From Cichorium intybus (Eukaryota; Streptophyta; Magnoliopsida; Asterales; Asteraceae), in contig CM042011.1 in assembly GCA_023525715.1 (NCBI GenBank), positions 372,001 to 436,000 of the forward strand: a DNA stretch of 64,000 nt, written 5' to 3'. Below, piece after piece: positions 24,358-35,517 of this stretch. How positions within the stretch are numbered: the first letter of the stretch is position 1; every line of letters begins with the position of its first letter. The position numbers and the translations under genes are program-made. The notes under the pieces are model-generated. The model did no database searches. It was not told where the DNA came from and saw only the letters and a program-made list of their open reading frames with translations.

Positions 24358-26942
24358 TTATTTTTCTAACTTTGGAATTAAAAGCTTTGGTATGGCCTTT
24401 CCCGTACCGTCTTCCGAACCTATTGCACGAACTTTTGTTGACGACATGGAAGAATCGTCATCAACATCAAAAGCACTTGATAGGTTACGCTTTAGATGAT
24501 TCTCGTCACATATGTCCCTAGCACTGTTTTTTTGCACCTCCGACATGGGGGTTGTGTTATCACCGGTATAAGAGACGGCATCCTAAATTAAAAAAATTTA
24601 TAATGTTTGTTAACTAAAAGATCAAGTATTTAAGTTAAAATTAAAATATGAAAACTAAAGAAAGTTATACAATACCTTCATAGTAATAGTTTCTTGAGAA
24701 GCATGATTTGTCATTGGCACATTGAAGGACTCGGAGTTCAAGGGCTATTTTGTAATTACATAACAGCATGTAAAATGTTAGAACTAATTAAAACAATAAG
24801 TAACAAATTATAACATATTTGAAAATATATTACCGAAAATATTACCTGTTCTATATAATAATTCTTCTCGAGTTCTGAAATGATTTTACTGTCTTCCGTC
24901 AGGTTATATATCGTATAAGCTGCCGTTCTTTTATCCAGATTGTATTGGCTAATCTGTATTTTGAAAGCAAATTTTCTTTGAAGAAGGACGTCCAATTCTC
25001 CGGGATAAATTTCATTATTATTGGGCTACAAAATAAAATGAGAAATAGTAGATATAAGTTATTAATATACCTCCTGAATAGAAAAATCGTACCACTATGT
25101 TTATATTGAATATAAATATACCTCTTGAAATTTTTGCAGCAATTCTTTTGCTGTTTTTCGTAGAATTCTGAAAGCGTCTCGATCAAATAAGGTTAAACTT
25201 ACGACTCCGGTAGTGTCTTGAATGCGAAGAAGAATTTTAAATCTAAAAAATTAAAATGAAATTAATAATAATCAATGCTTGTAATATTAAAGTATAATAA
25301 TAATAATATTAAATAAAGATAAGGCAAGGTAAATACTTTGGAACAGCAACGATTTCATCATTTTTGCATCCTTGACTTCTACATGTAAAAATGTGTTTGT
25401 CCCCTTGTCCTTCATCGGTATCATCGATCAATGTTGTTTCATTAACTTTTTTATAACATTTCTTACAAGCGTGATAGTACCATGTCATATCCGGACAAAC
25501 ACTTTTTATGGTACCAAGTAAAATTACCGTTTTTTCCTTTTCCTAAAATGCATAAATAGTTTTAGTATGTGAAGAAAAACATATTAACTAAAATTTAATT
25601 AAAACAATGATATGTACGTCTTTATTTTCATGAAGTTCTGCAATTTTCATGAATTCAGTATCGATCAAGTAGTCATCATGCAAGGAATATAAAATTGATG
25701 ACCGTTTGGAACTATGAGTTGATGAAAGCCCGTCAGTCTTTTTACCGAGAAATCTGTTTACGAACAAAGTGTAGTTACTATTATAAAAAATATATGAAGA
25801 AAACAAATAAAAAACTTAAATTGTCATTATTTATAGAATCTAACTGTTTTTTGAATGTAATAATCTCATCGATGGGGTTATTTATGAAAAGTCTTGTGAC
25901 ACCATAGCGATTAGAAACTGATTGTCTTCCTGAAAAAAAAATTAGTTAGTAATAAATAAATTTTAGTAATAAATATTTAAATCAATGAACAAACCTTGAA
26001 AAGAAGAAGCTTTTCCAAACTGAATAACTATTATTACATCCGCTTCCTCCCGTCGTTTACTGGTTGCATAATCTGACATTTGTTGCGCATAGTCGTTGAA
26101 TAAAGTCACATTTAAAATACGACCCCTGCAAAATTTTTGATTTAAATATATTTTTTATATGTTGAAATAAAGTAATATTGTTAAAAACAATGTATACTCA
26201 CTCTAAATCTTCGAGTTTCAAGTTCAGTTTTTTCATTTCTTTGTTATTTTTCCCGACATAATTTTCCAAGTCATAACATTTGAAAACGTAACCAATAACA
26301 TCTATATCAGTTACAAAATAATTTGTTAGTATACATATGAAGATATTAATAATTAGAATTTCATAAAATGATTGTGCACTAACCAATTGGTGTTTTCTCC
26401 TGAATCTTGTTATCCATAATTGTTTGGTAATCCACAAATGAAAAACCATATAAAGAACCTCGAAAATCAGCACACCTTGTAACTTTCGTTTTGAATTGCA
26501 ATTCAAGTTTGTTTTCATTTTCCACAAACTTATTAAGTGAAACTTGCATACCGAGGGACGGATTCTCCATGTAAAAAGCAACATTTTCTTTAAGTATTTT
26601 CTCAAATTTGGGTATACATCTTCTTGGCACACATGCCTGGATTTGATTTCCCTGATAATAAAAATCAAAATAATATAAATAATAACAATGACATATAAGA
26701 AATTAGTTATTTGTTACATAATAAGTCCAAATCTACTATAAGTAATAATGAAATTAAAGTAGGAAAAAAAAACGTAATTACACAAATACCTGTTCGTCGA
26801 TTAAAATCATTTCGATAGAATATTTCTCATTCGGGTTGTCAAATACCATTTGGTTCCACATACGGATGACTGCAACTTTTATGGTGAAGTCGTCTTTCAA
26901 AACATTAAGCTCGCTAATGAGGGTGATTTGCTTAGACTCCAT
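24358..26942 (-). CDS. Helitron-encoded RPA70-like single-strand DNA-binding protein
   Basis: Exons (minus strand): 26942-26790, 26651-26384, 26301-26202, 26125-25995, 25929-25845, 25753-25618, 25542-25337, 25242-25122, 25025-24846, 24744-24676, 24582-24358. Total 1674 bp, exactly 558 codons (557 residues). The start MESKQITLISELN is the only ATG giving the RPA1 opening; it continues VIRMWNQM and EMILIDEQ, typical of plant RPA1-like OB folds. The middle holds NVTLFNDYAQQM (OB-fold DBD-B). Residues about 292-360 form the zinc-bearing DBD-C: WYYHACKKCYKKV and FTCRSQGCKNDEI. A second OB part follows (DTTGVVSLTLFDRDA), then an acidic tail. RPA-like genes are known passengers of autonomous plant Helitrons and presumably bind the single strand exposed during transposition. 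It lies upstream of RepHel in the same orientation, with about 600 bp between. Confidence 0.9.
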
Positions 26943-29601
26943 TAAACTGTACGCGAAAAAAATAAAGAATTGAAACAATTGCAGATTTGGTCTAGGTCTG
27001 GTTCAAACTCATAAAGGCTAATGACTTAAAGACAGTAAAAACATCATACTTCACTTAATGCTTTGGGATTGGAAATATGTAATATCTTTGGATCCCATTA
27101 AAATTAAAAAGTAATGATATATAGAAGAATGAAAGAAAACTTGTCGTTGTTTGCTCTTCATAGTAAAGACAGACAGAATATACAATAGAGTCATGACACT
27201 CAAATGTATACTCGATGCATACATCCATACCTATTGTCAAAGATGCAGGAGCGGGTCAATGCCAAAAGCAATAATAAGCAGTTGCTATAATGTGCAAGAT
27301 CAGGAGCTTTACCTCAAAAAAATTTCCTTAAGGGCAGCTGAAGTACAATGCTATGTTTAAAACAAAAGAAAGCCGGAAGTACAATGCTATAAAGCGTAAA
27401 AAAACCAAAAAATAAATTACAACATACAAATGGGCAATTGAAGCCATCTCCTGATTGTACATACAACAACAATGCTTGTACCATTAATAGCAAAAATAAA
27501 ATCTCATAGTATTGTAGCAACAACACTTATACCATTAGACCCATTGAAAGCAACACTGGATTGAAAAGGCTTAAAACTTGGAATAAAGGAACACCACCAA
27601 TAACAAATTTTAAAGGAGAGCATTTGAAGGAATAAAAACCCATTAAGTTCAGACTAAAGGAAACCTCTATGACCAGGTGCCAAATTAAAGTAGGATGCTA
27701 TAAAAATGATATTGATATTGTCATCTTATCAGGTACATATTAGTATCTTACATGTAGAACATATAACAGAGTTGAAAAAGCACAATACTGTTTTCATAGT
27801 AGGATGCCATAAAATTATATAAGTTTATCAGAAACAAAACACAGAAAGTAGGTTGCCATTAAAGGAATAAAACATGAAAAAATTAAAGCAGTTAAAGTAA
27901 TTCTAAAGTATCGATGTGCAAAACAGTTAACTTGAATGTTCAGGGGCAAAACAGTCAAGTTGCTATTAAAATAATTCTAAAGTATCGATGTGCAAAACAG
28001 TTAACTTGAATGTTCAGGGGCAAAACAGTCAAGTTGCTATTAAAATAATTCTAAAGTATCGATGTGCAAAACAGTTAAGTTGAATGTTCAGGGGCAAAAT
28101 AGTCAAGTTGCTGTTAAAAAAAAAAATTTCGGATGATTTTGGTGTCAACTTGAATGTCCAGACCAAGGAATGAAATTCATTTACTTGTATATGCTGCATA
28201 ACCCTTGTCTACATAGATAATTTTGGTGTTATTTTTTGTCATTTTCAGCATGCCACGTCAATAGTTATTCAAGGGATTCTTGACCATGACACCTAGTACA
28301 TCTAGAATGGTGAATGTTAACATCATTACCATAATCTCGACATGCTAGTGTCATTTTTATGCAAATAGTTGTCATTTTTCAGCACCTTGGGCGGTATATG
28401 CAAATCTATCCACCATTATATATTACTTTGACATATAACAGAGAACCACCAATAGATGAACAAATGAGAAAATTTTTAAAAAAGCATGCCTTTATGTAAA
28501 ACATATAACAAAGTTGAAAAGGCACAATACTATTTTCAAAGTAGAATGCTATAAAATTGTATAAGGTTACCAGAAAGAAAACGCAGAAGATCGTTAGTAC
28601 ACGGTTTGTTCTCATTATCAATGCTCAGTTTTCAAAAGACCAATTGTACAAAAATATACTAACCTGTTGTAGCTGAATGTTAGGGTTCCAGATCAATGCA
28701 AGAGCACTTGTACCGGGGAGCGAAGAAGATGAGTATAAACAAAACCCGTATGCGTGATTTATAGGTTGAAATCAACCAATACTGATATGATCTTTCCTGA
28801 AGTTTAGGATTTGTTGTTGGAAACTGATTCTGTAAAAGTAGATAAGTATTTGAAAATTTTAGCGGGATGAAACTAATAAATCTGGAATTGCTATGCTGAT
28901 TTATAGCTTCTTTTCCTAATTATTTTCCTGATTATTAGGATTATTTGATTTCGGATTGGGAAAAAAAATCATATTGACACTTATGCCCTTCCTTCATAAT
29001 CGATGATGATAACACAGATAATCGTTACCGACCTTGTATTACACATTCATATAATTGTTCCAGAAATTAAAATTGAAGGCGATAAAATAAAACATACATG
29101 GATTACGTTTAGGGTTCGTGAAATTGAAAATTGAAGAAACAGATTTTGCGTGGAAGGCAAGATAGGGATAGCGTCGATGATGATAACACAAATAACCGTT
29201 GCCACAATCGAACCCCAAATAATCGATGGGTGAATAATCCAAATCCGTTGATAATCAAAAACTATAGTCATTATACACAAATTCACGTACCAAATAAACG
29301 ATAAGAAACATGTCTGCTTGATTCAATTGTTCGTTAGGGTGGCTGCGGCAATGTGGGAAGCAATCGGCGATGTGCTTTTTGTTACGGTGTGTTTCGATTT
29401 CTTGATGTCTGCTTGAGTCTAAGGGTATAAGTGTCAATATGAAGGGTATAAGTTGGGAAGCAATCGTCGATCAAAGAGAGGTTTAAAGAGAGAAGAAGGT
29501 TTAAAAAATAGACAGGTGGCATAATACACGTGGAGGATGGAGAAGGTGGCTTAAAAAGTTGACACTTGGCATAATTTATTTTCATTTATTAGGTATAGAA
29601 G
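26943..29601 (-). other. Helitron 5' non-coding region
   Basis: About 2.66 kb between the 5' terminus and the RPA start. No captured gene fragment was recognised on either strand. It contains the 74-bp tandem array at 27901-28118, and two related phrases (AATTTTGGTGT..., AACACAGATAATCGTTACCGACC near 29010 and a similar one near 29185) suggest internal duplication. Confidence 0.55.
27901..28118. repeat. 74-bp tandem repeat, three copies
   Basis: TTCTAAAGTATCGATGTGCA starts copies at 27901, 27975 and 28049, exactly 74 bp apart. Copies 1 and 2 are identical by eye; copy 3 has a few substitutions and ends in an A run. Each contains two similar blocks, CAAAACAGTTAACTTGA and CAAAACAGTCAAGTTGC. Confidence 0.9.
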
Positions 29602-29602
29602 A

Positions 29603-30378
29603 TAATGCAATATATAATTTATAACTTTTTATAGAACAAACATATTAAATTTGAAGTAGTATAATACTTAAAATCACTCAATACCCTTCCCACCCCAACT
29701 TACATTACCCAAAATCCACAAAATGTTGAAAAAGTGAAGGGCGTGTTTTTCGAATTTTAGAATAGTTCCTTGAAATCGTGAAACCCTCTAATGCTACCCA
29801 TCTACCTCTCTAACCCTAAATTTAAGATGATGGATTCTATATCCTCCTACTAAATGTTCCTAACCTTCTTCCTAATCATGAGATGAATACAAATGTCAAA
29901 AATAATGGATGATATTAAGAGAGATGATTAGTGGATTACATATGTCATCATATAGTGGGTAGGAAAATGAATCGGGAAGATTTATTAGGAATCAATAGAA
30001 TTTTCCATTTAAGATACATGTTGATTTCTTTTACAACCTTCTCTTTTTTCTCTCTCTACAAACTTGAATGGGCGGACCATGCACAAAACCTATTCTCGTC
30101 AGCAACCATCTTCCTCGTCCGTTTCTAAGCCCTAGGTTATTGGACCATCTTTCTGTGAATATCGAAAAAATCAAAAGATCCTCTCTACGGTTTCTTATGT
30201 TAAGAGAAAATTAATTCACCATCAATAGTGGTCAAAGTAGTGGTTAATCGGTAGGTCTTCACATATTTTACATTTCATTATATTGTTGTGTAGATGGTTT
30301 CAGATTAATAATTATTAGATATGTAACATATATGAACTATATCGATTATTTTCATGATGTTGGTCAATAGAACTATAA
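29603..30378. other. Intergenic, nothing recognised
   Basis: Flank of the Helitron. Read across the Helitron, the joined flanks give a continuous AT-rich sequence. No gene seen. Confidence 0.4.
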
Positions 30379-30446
30379 GATTAAAGGGTGTGTCGGACAC
30401 GCATGGGCCGCGTGCTGCCACATCACCACGGAGGACGCGACAAACA

Positions 30447-30466
30447 CCCCCCCCCCCCCCCCCCCC
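30447..30466 (+). repeat. Poly-C tract (20 C)
   Basis: Twenty consecutive C, followed by GCGCGC. It is a G-run on the minus strand. It may also be length-unstable or a sequencing-error site. Confidence 0.95.
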
Positions 30467-30585
30467 GCGCGCATTCTTGAGCGTCTGCGTCCACAGGTTG
30501 TCCTCGAAAGCACGCGTGAAGACTGCCATTTTTTTAAAAAATTTAGCCGTTGTCGACCGTTGGTAAAAAAAAGAATTTTTTTACA

Positions 30586-30588
<3 letters not shown>

Positions 30589-30670
<82 letters not shown>
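30589..30670. repeat. (TA)n microsatellite, about 41 units
   Basis: An uninterrupted TA run of about 82 bp. The long Tyr-Ile ORFs across it are artefacts. Confidence 0.97.
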
Positions 30671-30673
<3 letters not shown>

Positions 30674-30726
30674 TACTCTTTTACATACATACACACAAAA
30701 TCAACTTCTTTTTCACCCGCAAAAAT

Positions 30727-31240
30727 ATGGAGAACAATCCGAACACCCCCCCCCCCCCGGTCAAACTCAAACACGCCCCGTGGCGAATACAATTTCAAAT
30801 TTTCGTCGAATTGCACTTTTACGAGTATGCTATTGGGTTCGTCTCAACAACCGCAATACCCGTTTCCATATCCACCACCGAACCAATATCAATACCCGCA
30901 ACAACCTTACCCATACGCACCTTTCCAACAACCGTTTCTATCACAATCGCCACCGATTCCATCACCACCGTCACAAGCATCACCCGAAGAGGTCGTGATG
31001 GAAACACAAGCGCCCGCGTCTTCCTCCAAAAAGAAAAAGAAAAATAATAGTCAAAGGACAAAACGCGAAACGCACAAGAGGCGAAGGTTTCGTGGACGAC
31101 CGACGAAGAGGTTCGAGTGGTCAAATCGTGGCTCGCTATTTCCATGGATTCGGAAAAAGGAAATAGCCAAAGTTCCAAATCGTTGTGGGAACGCATTTTA
31201 GACCACTATCACGAGGCGATGGGTCTTAGTTTTTTTTTAA
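30727..31240 (+). pseudogene. Harbinger ORF1 (Myb/SANT-like) fragment
   Basis: The N-terminal part is Pro/Gln/Tyr-rich (PPPNQYQYPQQPYPYAPFQQP), then acidic text, then a Lys-rich nuclear-localisation-like stretch. From about 31093, in another frame, comes the SANT-like domain: WTTDEEVRVVKSWLAIS, then SLWERILDHYHEAMG. A frameshift near 31090 separates the two, and the sequence is lost after the first half of the domain. ORF1 proteins of PIF/Harbinger elements bind transposon DNA and help the transposase enter the nucleus. Compare the longer copy at 53288-54462. Confidence 0.65.
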
Positions 31241-31535
31241 TTTAGGAAATGTCGTTTTTTTCAATGTTTTTTTTTTAAATTTCATGCAATGTCGTTTTTT
31301 GATTTTTATTTTTATGTAATGTCTTTTACTTTTAATTTGAATATTGTGGGTTTTAATTAATTTTTAACGTTTGATTTAATTAAAAAAACGTAAATTAAAA
31401 ATGTGACGTGGAAAATAAAACGAAAGTCATGAAAGCCTTGCACACCCCTAGCGGAAGTCTTGGGAATCCTGGTGACATAACGCTGACATGGCGGTTGTCT
31501 TGTGTTGTCATGGAAGTCTTGCACACTCTTTAGCC

Positions 31536-33750
31536 TAATGTGATTTTTCTAATCTAGGGTTTTGATTTGAAATGGATATATCATCCACAATGCCTTAACG
31601 ATGAGGTTTAACATTTTTATAGGTAATTCTCCTTTTTTCATACTACAAGTCTAGTAGAAGCACTCATTTTCGGTCTCAACCTCAAAATACACTTTCTCTT
31701 TTTTATTGGTAATTTTCCTAAACATCATAGACCTAAAGATGAAATGACTATGAACACCAGACCTCCAATGAAAAGGGTATCAAGGTATGTGCCATTGAAA
31801 AACAAGTGTTGGAATTGTCTTTATGCCTAACGTTCATTTTTGTCCAAGATTTATTTGATTTTGTATAAATTAACTTATTATTTCTTAAATTTATTCAGAT
31901 CTGCCTTTAATTTGACAGGTCAACATTTTCGGATCTAATCAGATTTACAAGAAGAAGGATTAGAAGCATCATGAAACAAAGAAAGCATATGGTCCTCAAA
32001 GTATTTGTACTCATCCATCTATAAAAACAATATTTGACATTTAATTTCCATAATTTGGTGGGATCCTTGATGTTTTTTATTTGATGTATTGAGCCATACA
32101 TGATATGTGGATAAACTCCTTTTTTGGTATGCTTTGAAAAGATTTTTCTATTTAATTGATGTATGTACTATCATTAGTTTTTTTACATTTAACAAGATTA
32201 TTCTCTCATTAAGCTTAAGGTAGACTTTAACATTAGTTTCTGAAAGGGTCATATCATGTTATATATTTTCATTTTAAGAGACTTATCTCTCATAGTTACA
32301 TTGCTAAACCTTTATGGAATACCAATGTAAAGGCTCAAGAAGCTCATGATCAGTTGAAGGTTGTTTCTTTGTAACTATATGTGTTCATGGAGATTCTTCC
32401 TTTATTGTGGTGACATTTCAGGCAGGACAGACATACCTTAAGCCAAGGTGTGGAGATTACCCTACTTGATATGTATCTCATCCTTTTTTAATTAAAATTC
32501 ATCAGTTTTGGATAATTTAAATACAATACCTATCATCGTAGACCATTGACGAGATACAGGAGTAAACCATTACCTTTGGGGTGGAATCACCATGTTCAAT
32601 TATTTCTAAAGTCTTCACCATTGCTTTATAAAGACAAACAGAGAACATAGAAATGGACAGTGAGTACCTGATTAGGTATGAGATTTCCTGGGAAAGAAGA
32701 CACCGAGGAAGACGAGTACGAAGAAAGGCAGACTGCAAACAACAGAAGCAACAAGAGCAGACGATTGTGGAGCTTCACTCAATCAGTCGAAAGAGATGAC
32801 TCTCCTATAAAGAGAAATCGAAAGCCACGATGGTGTATTGGGGGTATCGGAAAAGATAGGTGTCGTGAATACAGAAGGGGTGGTCGAAGAAAGGTGGAGG
32901 AATACGATTGGTAAAAAGAACCCACCCCTGTTAAAACTTCATAAACCCCCCACCCTACCAAAGCTTCTAGAAACTCGTTGAGTTTTAATATAAAGAGTAA
33001 TAATAATGTGTTCGCTTTCATAATTTAATTAATAAATGTGTTCGCTTTTATAATTTAATTAATAAGTATAAAAATATACCATACTACTTTATTACCAAAA
33101 ATATATTATTTTATATCATAAACAAGCACTTATTAATGTTTATTTTAAGGTTGGTACTTGGTAAGATTATATTTTAATGTATACTATATTATAATATGTG
33201 ATTAAATGAGACCTTTACATTCCGAACTATGAAACAATATATCTATTCGGTTATTTCTATTTTGTAGTAATATAATCTGTAGTCAAAAAACTCTAATTAA
33301 ATTTTTTCAAAAAATCTAAATTCAATATATTAGGTTTTCTTATTGACAAATTTGTATGAGATTAATATTACAGATTAGCCATATCGGAAGTTGAATGCAA
33401 GTTTATAGATAATCACAATCTAAATTCAAAAACGTCCTAAAAAATAGGTATCCTATCCTTTGTAAATTTAAATGATTTACTGGTGATCTCTCTTTGCTTG
33501 ATTCTTTTTTGATATTTGGAATTTAGATCTTTTAATTTCTCAAATTTTTATCCCCGTTTAGTCGTATACCGTTTTCGGTTTCTTCTGTCGATATAGCCTT
33601 AGAGTTTGTATCCATGTCATTTATTCCTCTTTGTTCTGATTCTTTTACACATCCGAACCTCATCATTTGTTTCAACAATTTGTTTCTAGATCATTAGTTT
33701 TGAGAACAAATTAACCGAAGCCACTTGATAGTAGTGAGGGAAGTGGAAGT
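31536..33750. other. Intergenic, no gene recognised
   Basis: Contains a small basic ORF (32678-32914, 78 residues, Arg/Glu-rich, no family recognised) and a 33-bp direct repeat around AATGTGTTCGCTTT at about 33006 and 33039. Otherwise AT-rich unassigned DNA. Confidence 0.4.
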
Positions 33751-33756
33751 CGTTGG

Positions 33757-34767
33757 TGGAAAAAGTTCGTTACCCTTGTGGAAGCTCATTGCAAGCCGAT
33801 TCAATGATTAAGGTTTTTAACTTTTAATAGTATTTTTTTCCTTCTCTTATATCCCATTTTGCATTTTCCTTTATTGGTTTATGATTAAATTTTATTTTCT
33901 CAGTGTGAAGATTCAAGATGCAATGTATGGCAGCATATTAATTGTGTTATTATTCCCGAAAAACCCATGGAGGGTATTTTACCAGCACCTCTACCTAAAT
34001 TTTTATGTGAACTTTGTAGACTTGGGCGTACAGATCCGTAAGTGATACTTATATTTCCCTTATTTTCCAACTTTTTTTTAATTGAGTATTTAATAAGAAA
34101 TGGTAATTATACAATTTTTTAATGTTCAGGTTCATGCTTACGGTGGCGCATCCTTTATCTCCTGTGCAACTAACCATTGCAAATCCTCGAACAGACGGGT
34201 TAGTCTTTTTTTTAAATGGCTTTAAGTTGAAGTGTTTCATTTACATATATGAGTAATTTGACATGTAGATTAATGGGAAAATTGTGGAAAATAACAACAT
34301 ACATTACTCTTACTTCCAAAATGGGCAATGAACACAATAGCAGCATACTTACATTCTTACCGATAATAGCAACGTACTTAAATTTCTTTACTTATTAGTA
34401 GCAAAATACTTACTTACATTTGCTACCGATGTGGGGAAAGCCCTTTATTTGTTATATTTTGTTATTATATTTAAATATGTAACTATGTAAGTACGTTGCT
34501 ATTTTTGGTAAATGCAAGTACGTTGCTATTATGGGTAGAGAATGCAAGTGTGTTGCTATTATGTAATATGTATGTTGGTGAAACTAGACTATGACGTGCA
34601 GGTAATTTTATAAATTTCTCTTCTATAAATTCATATTAACATAATTTTTTTAAATAACGTGCTAATGAAATATGGTTGATTATATATATAAGCATGGTGT
34701 ATGCTTTTGAATGACAAGGTTCCTTTTAGGATGCAATGGCCACAATTTTCAGAACTTCAAATCAATG
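33757..34767 (+). pseudogene. SIZ1: SIZ1-like SUMO E3 ligase fragment (PHD finger and PINIT start)
   Basis: Spliceable pieces: end of an exon at about 33757-33812 (KVRYPCGSS then DSMIK), exon 33904-34037, exon 34130-34198, exon 34693-34767, with GT-AG borders. Together they give the SIZ1 PHD finger: CPCGSS-like start, CEDSRCNVWQHINCVIIPEKP, then CELCRLGRTDPF, then TVAHPLSPVQLT and AWCMLLNDKVPFRMQWPQ of the PINIT region. One exon expected between the third and fourth pieces is missing, the N-terminal SAP part is not seen, and the rest of the gene is absent: a copia LTR starts 105 bp after the last exon. Plant SIZ1 is a nuclear E3 that attaches SUMO. This copy is a fragment, either a broken gene or a transposon-captured piece. 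Confidence 0.8.
34280..34592. mobile_element. MITE-like inverted repeat in the SIZ1-fragment intron
   Basis: AATAACAACATACATTAC near the left end pairs with GTAATATGTATGTTGG near the right end. Inner repeats of AATAGCAACGTACTTA on the left match AAGTACGTTGCTATT on the right, twice. The element therefore folds back along most of its length. It fills the intron where an exon is missing. Confidence 0.55.
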
Positions 34768-34871
34768 GTATGCTATTTATAAAGAAAATGATTTAAATTG
34801 TGTCAGTCTATTTAAGCTTTTCTTTAATTCTTTTTGGTCAAATTTTGCATTTGACTTTAGGGGTGCCTATG

Positions 34872-35358
34872 TGTTGAGTATATTTGTGCTGAAGTGCATG
34901 CCTATCCGAATACCTGTGTATAGCCATCCGAAGTCTTGAAGCCTTTTTGTAAGAAGACCCCGAAGTCTGAAGACTCCGAAGGGTATATCCTGGAGGATCC
35001 GAAGACTTAACAGATGTAACAACTTTTGAGGCACACATGTTAGCAGACAACGTGGTGCATGAATCTTCACTCCTATTGGCTACTACACTGATAGGATATT
35101 CCATGATTGTATTTGTACTATCGTATCTCTGATTATGTATATATATCAGAGATATCTTATCATGTCGAGCATGACTTTGATCCACCATCTGATTGTAAAA
35201 CCCTAATTGTAATATCAAAGCATTCAGCACCCTTTATCCATTTCTCAGTGTGTTCTTGATTGTTCTTAATACTTGTGTGTGTTTTCATTCCTTACTTAGA
35301 ATCAATTCGTCATTATACTTCATATTGTTTATTACTTGATCGATTTCAACACCCAACA
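34872..35358 (+). mobile_element. 5' LTR of a copia (SIRE/Maximus-like) element
   Basis: Starts TGTTGAGTAT and ends ACCCAACA (TG...CA with inverted TGTTG/CAACA), 487 bp, followed two bases later by a primer-binding site. It is rich in the hexamer CCGAAG. No matching 3' LTR was found downstream, so the target duplication cannot be checked. Confidence 0.85.
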
Positions 35359-35360
35359 CG

Positions 35361-35372
35361 TGGTATCAGAGC
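35361..35372 (+). other. Primer-binding site (initiator tRNA-Met complement)
   Basis: TGGTATCAGAGC, two bases after the 5' LTR: the usual plant LTR-retrotransposon primer site. Confidence 0.9.
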
Positions 35373-35517
35373 AGGACAGCTCGAAAACCTGTTTTTAGAG
35401 TCTCATTTCATTGCTACAGTTCTAGATCTGAATTGTTTCTCAGATCTAGTTTTCCGCAACTGTTAACTATCTCTATTACTTGTTTTTCTGAAAAGATCTT
35501 GTTGAAATTCGTTCAAA

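Larger units (their letters stand above)
17577..29602 (-). mobile_element. Complete autonomous Helitron (about 12.0 kb)
   Basis: Minus-strand element. The 3' end is CTAG with its last base at 17577, preceded by a hairpin (17587-17607) of AACCCGTGTA and TACACGGGTT around one base: the standard Helitron 3' end. The 5' end is placed at 29602, TCTTCTATACCTAATAAATG, resembling the TCTATACTA-type starts of plant Helitrons. The flanking bases are A (17576) and T (29603), the expected A^T insertion site. Inside, in the same orientation, are an RPA-like gene (24358-26942) and a Rep-helicase gene (17834-23745), both with closed reading frames. There are no terminal inverted repeats or target duplication, as expected for the class. 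The 3' end is firm; the 5' end is inferred. Confidence 0.88.
30379..31535 (+). mobile_element. PIF/Harbinger-like element, ORF1 remnant only
   Basis: Left end AGATTAAAGGGTGTG and right end (reverse complement) AGGCTAAAGAGTGTG match at 12 of 15 positions. TTA/TAA-like bases adjoin the right end but the left target copy is not clean (TAT against TAA). Inside is an ORF1-type reading frame (Pro/Gln-rich plus SANT). No DDE transposase. Boundaries are moderately certain. Confidence 0.55.

Noticed and set aside
27901..28118. CRISPR-like array
   Set aside because: Directly abutting 74-bp tandem repeats with no spacers, in plant DNA inside a Helitron.
30550..30700. Tyr-Ile repeat ORFs
   Set aside because: They read the (TA)n microsatellite; the real coding remnant begins downstream.
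32678..32914. A 78-residue Arg/Glu-rich ORF as a gene
   Set aside because: Low complexity, no recognised family, isolated.
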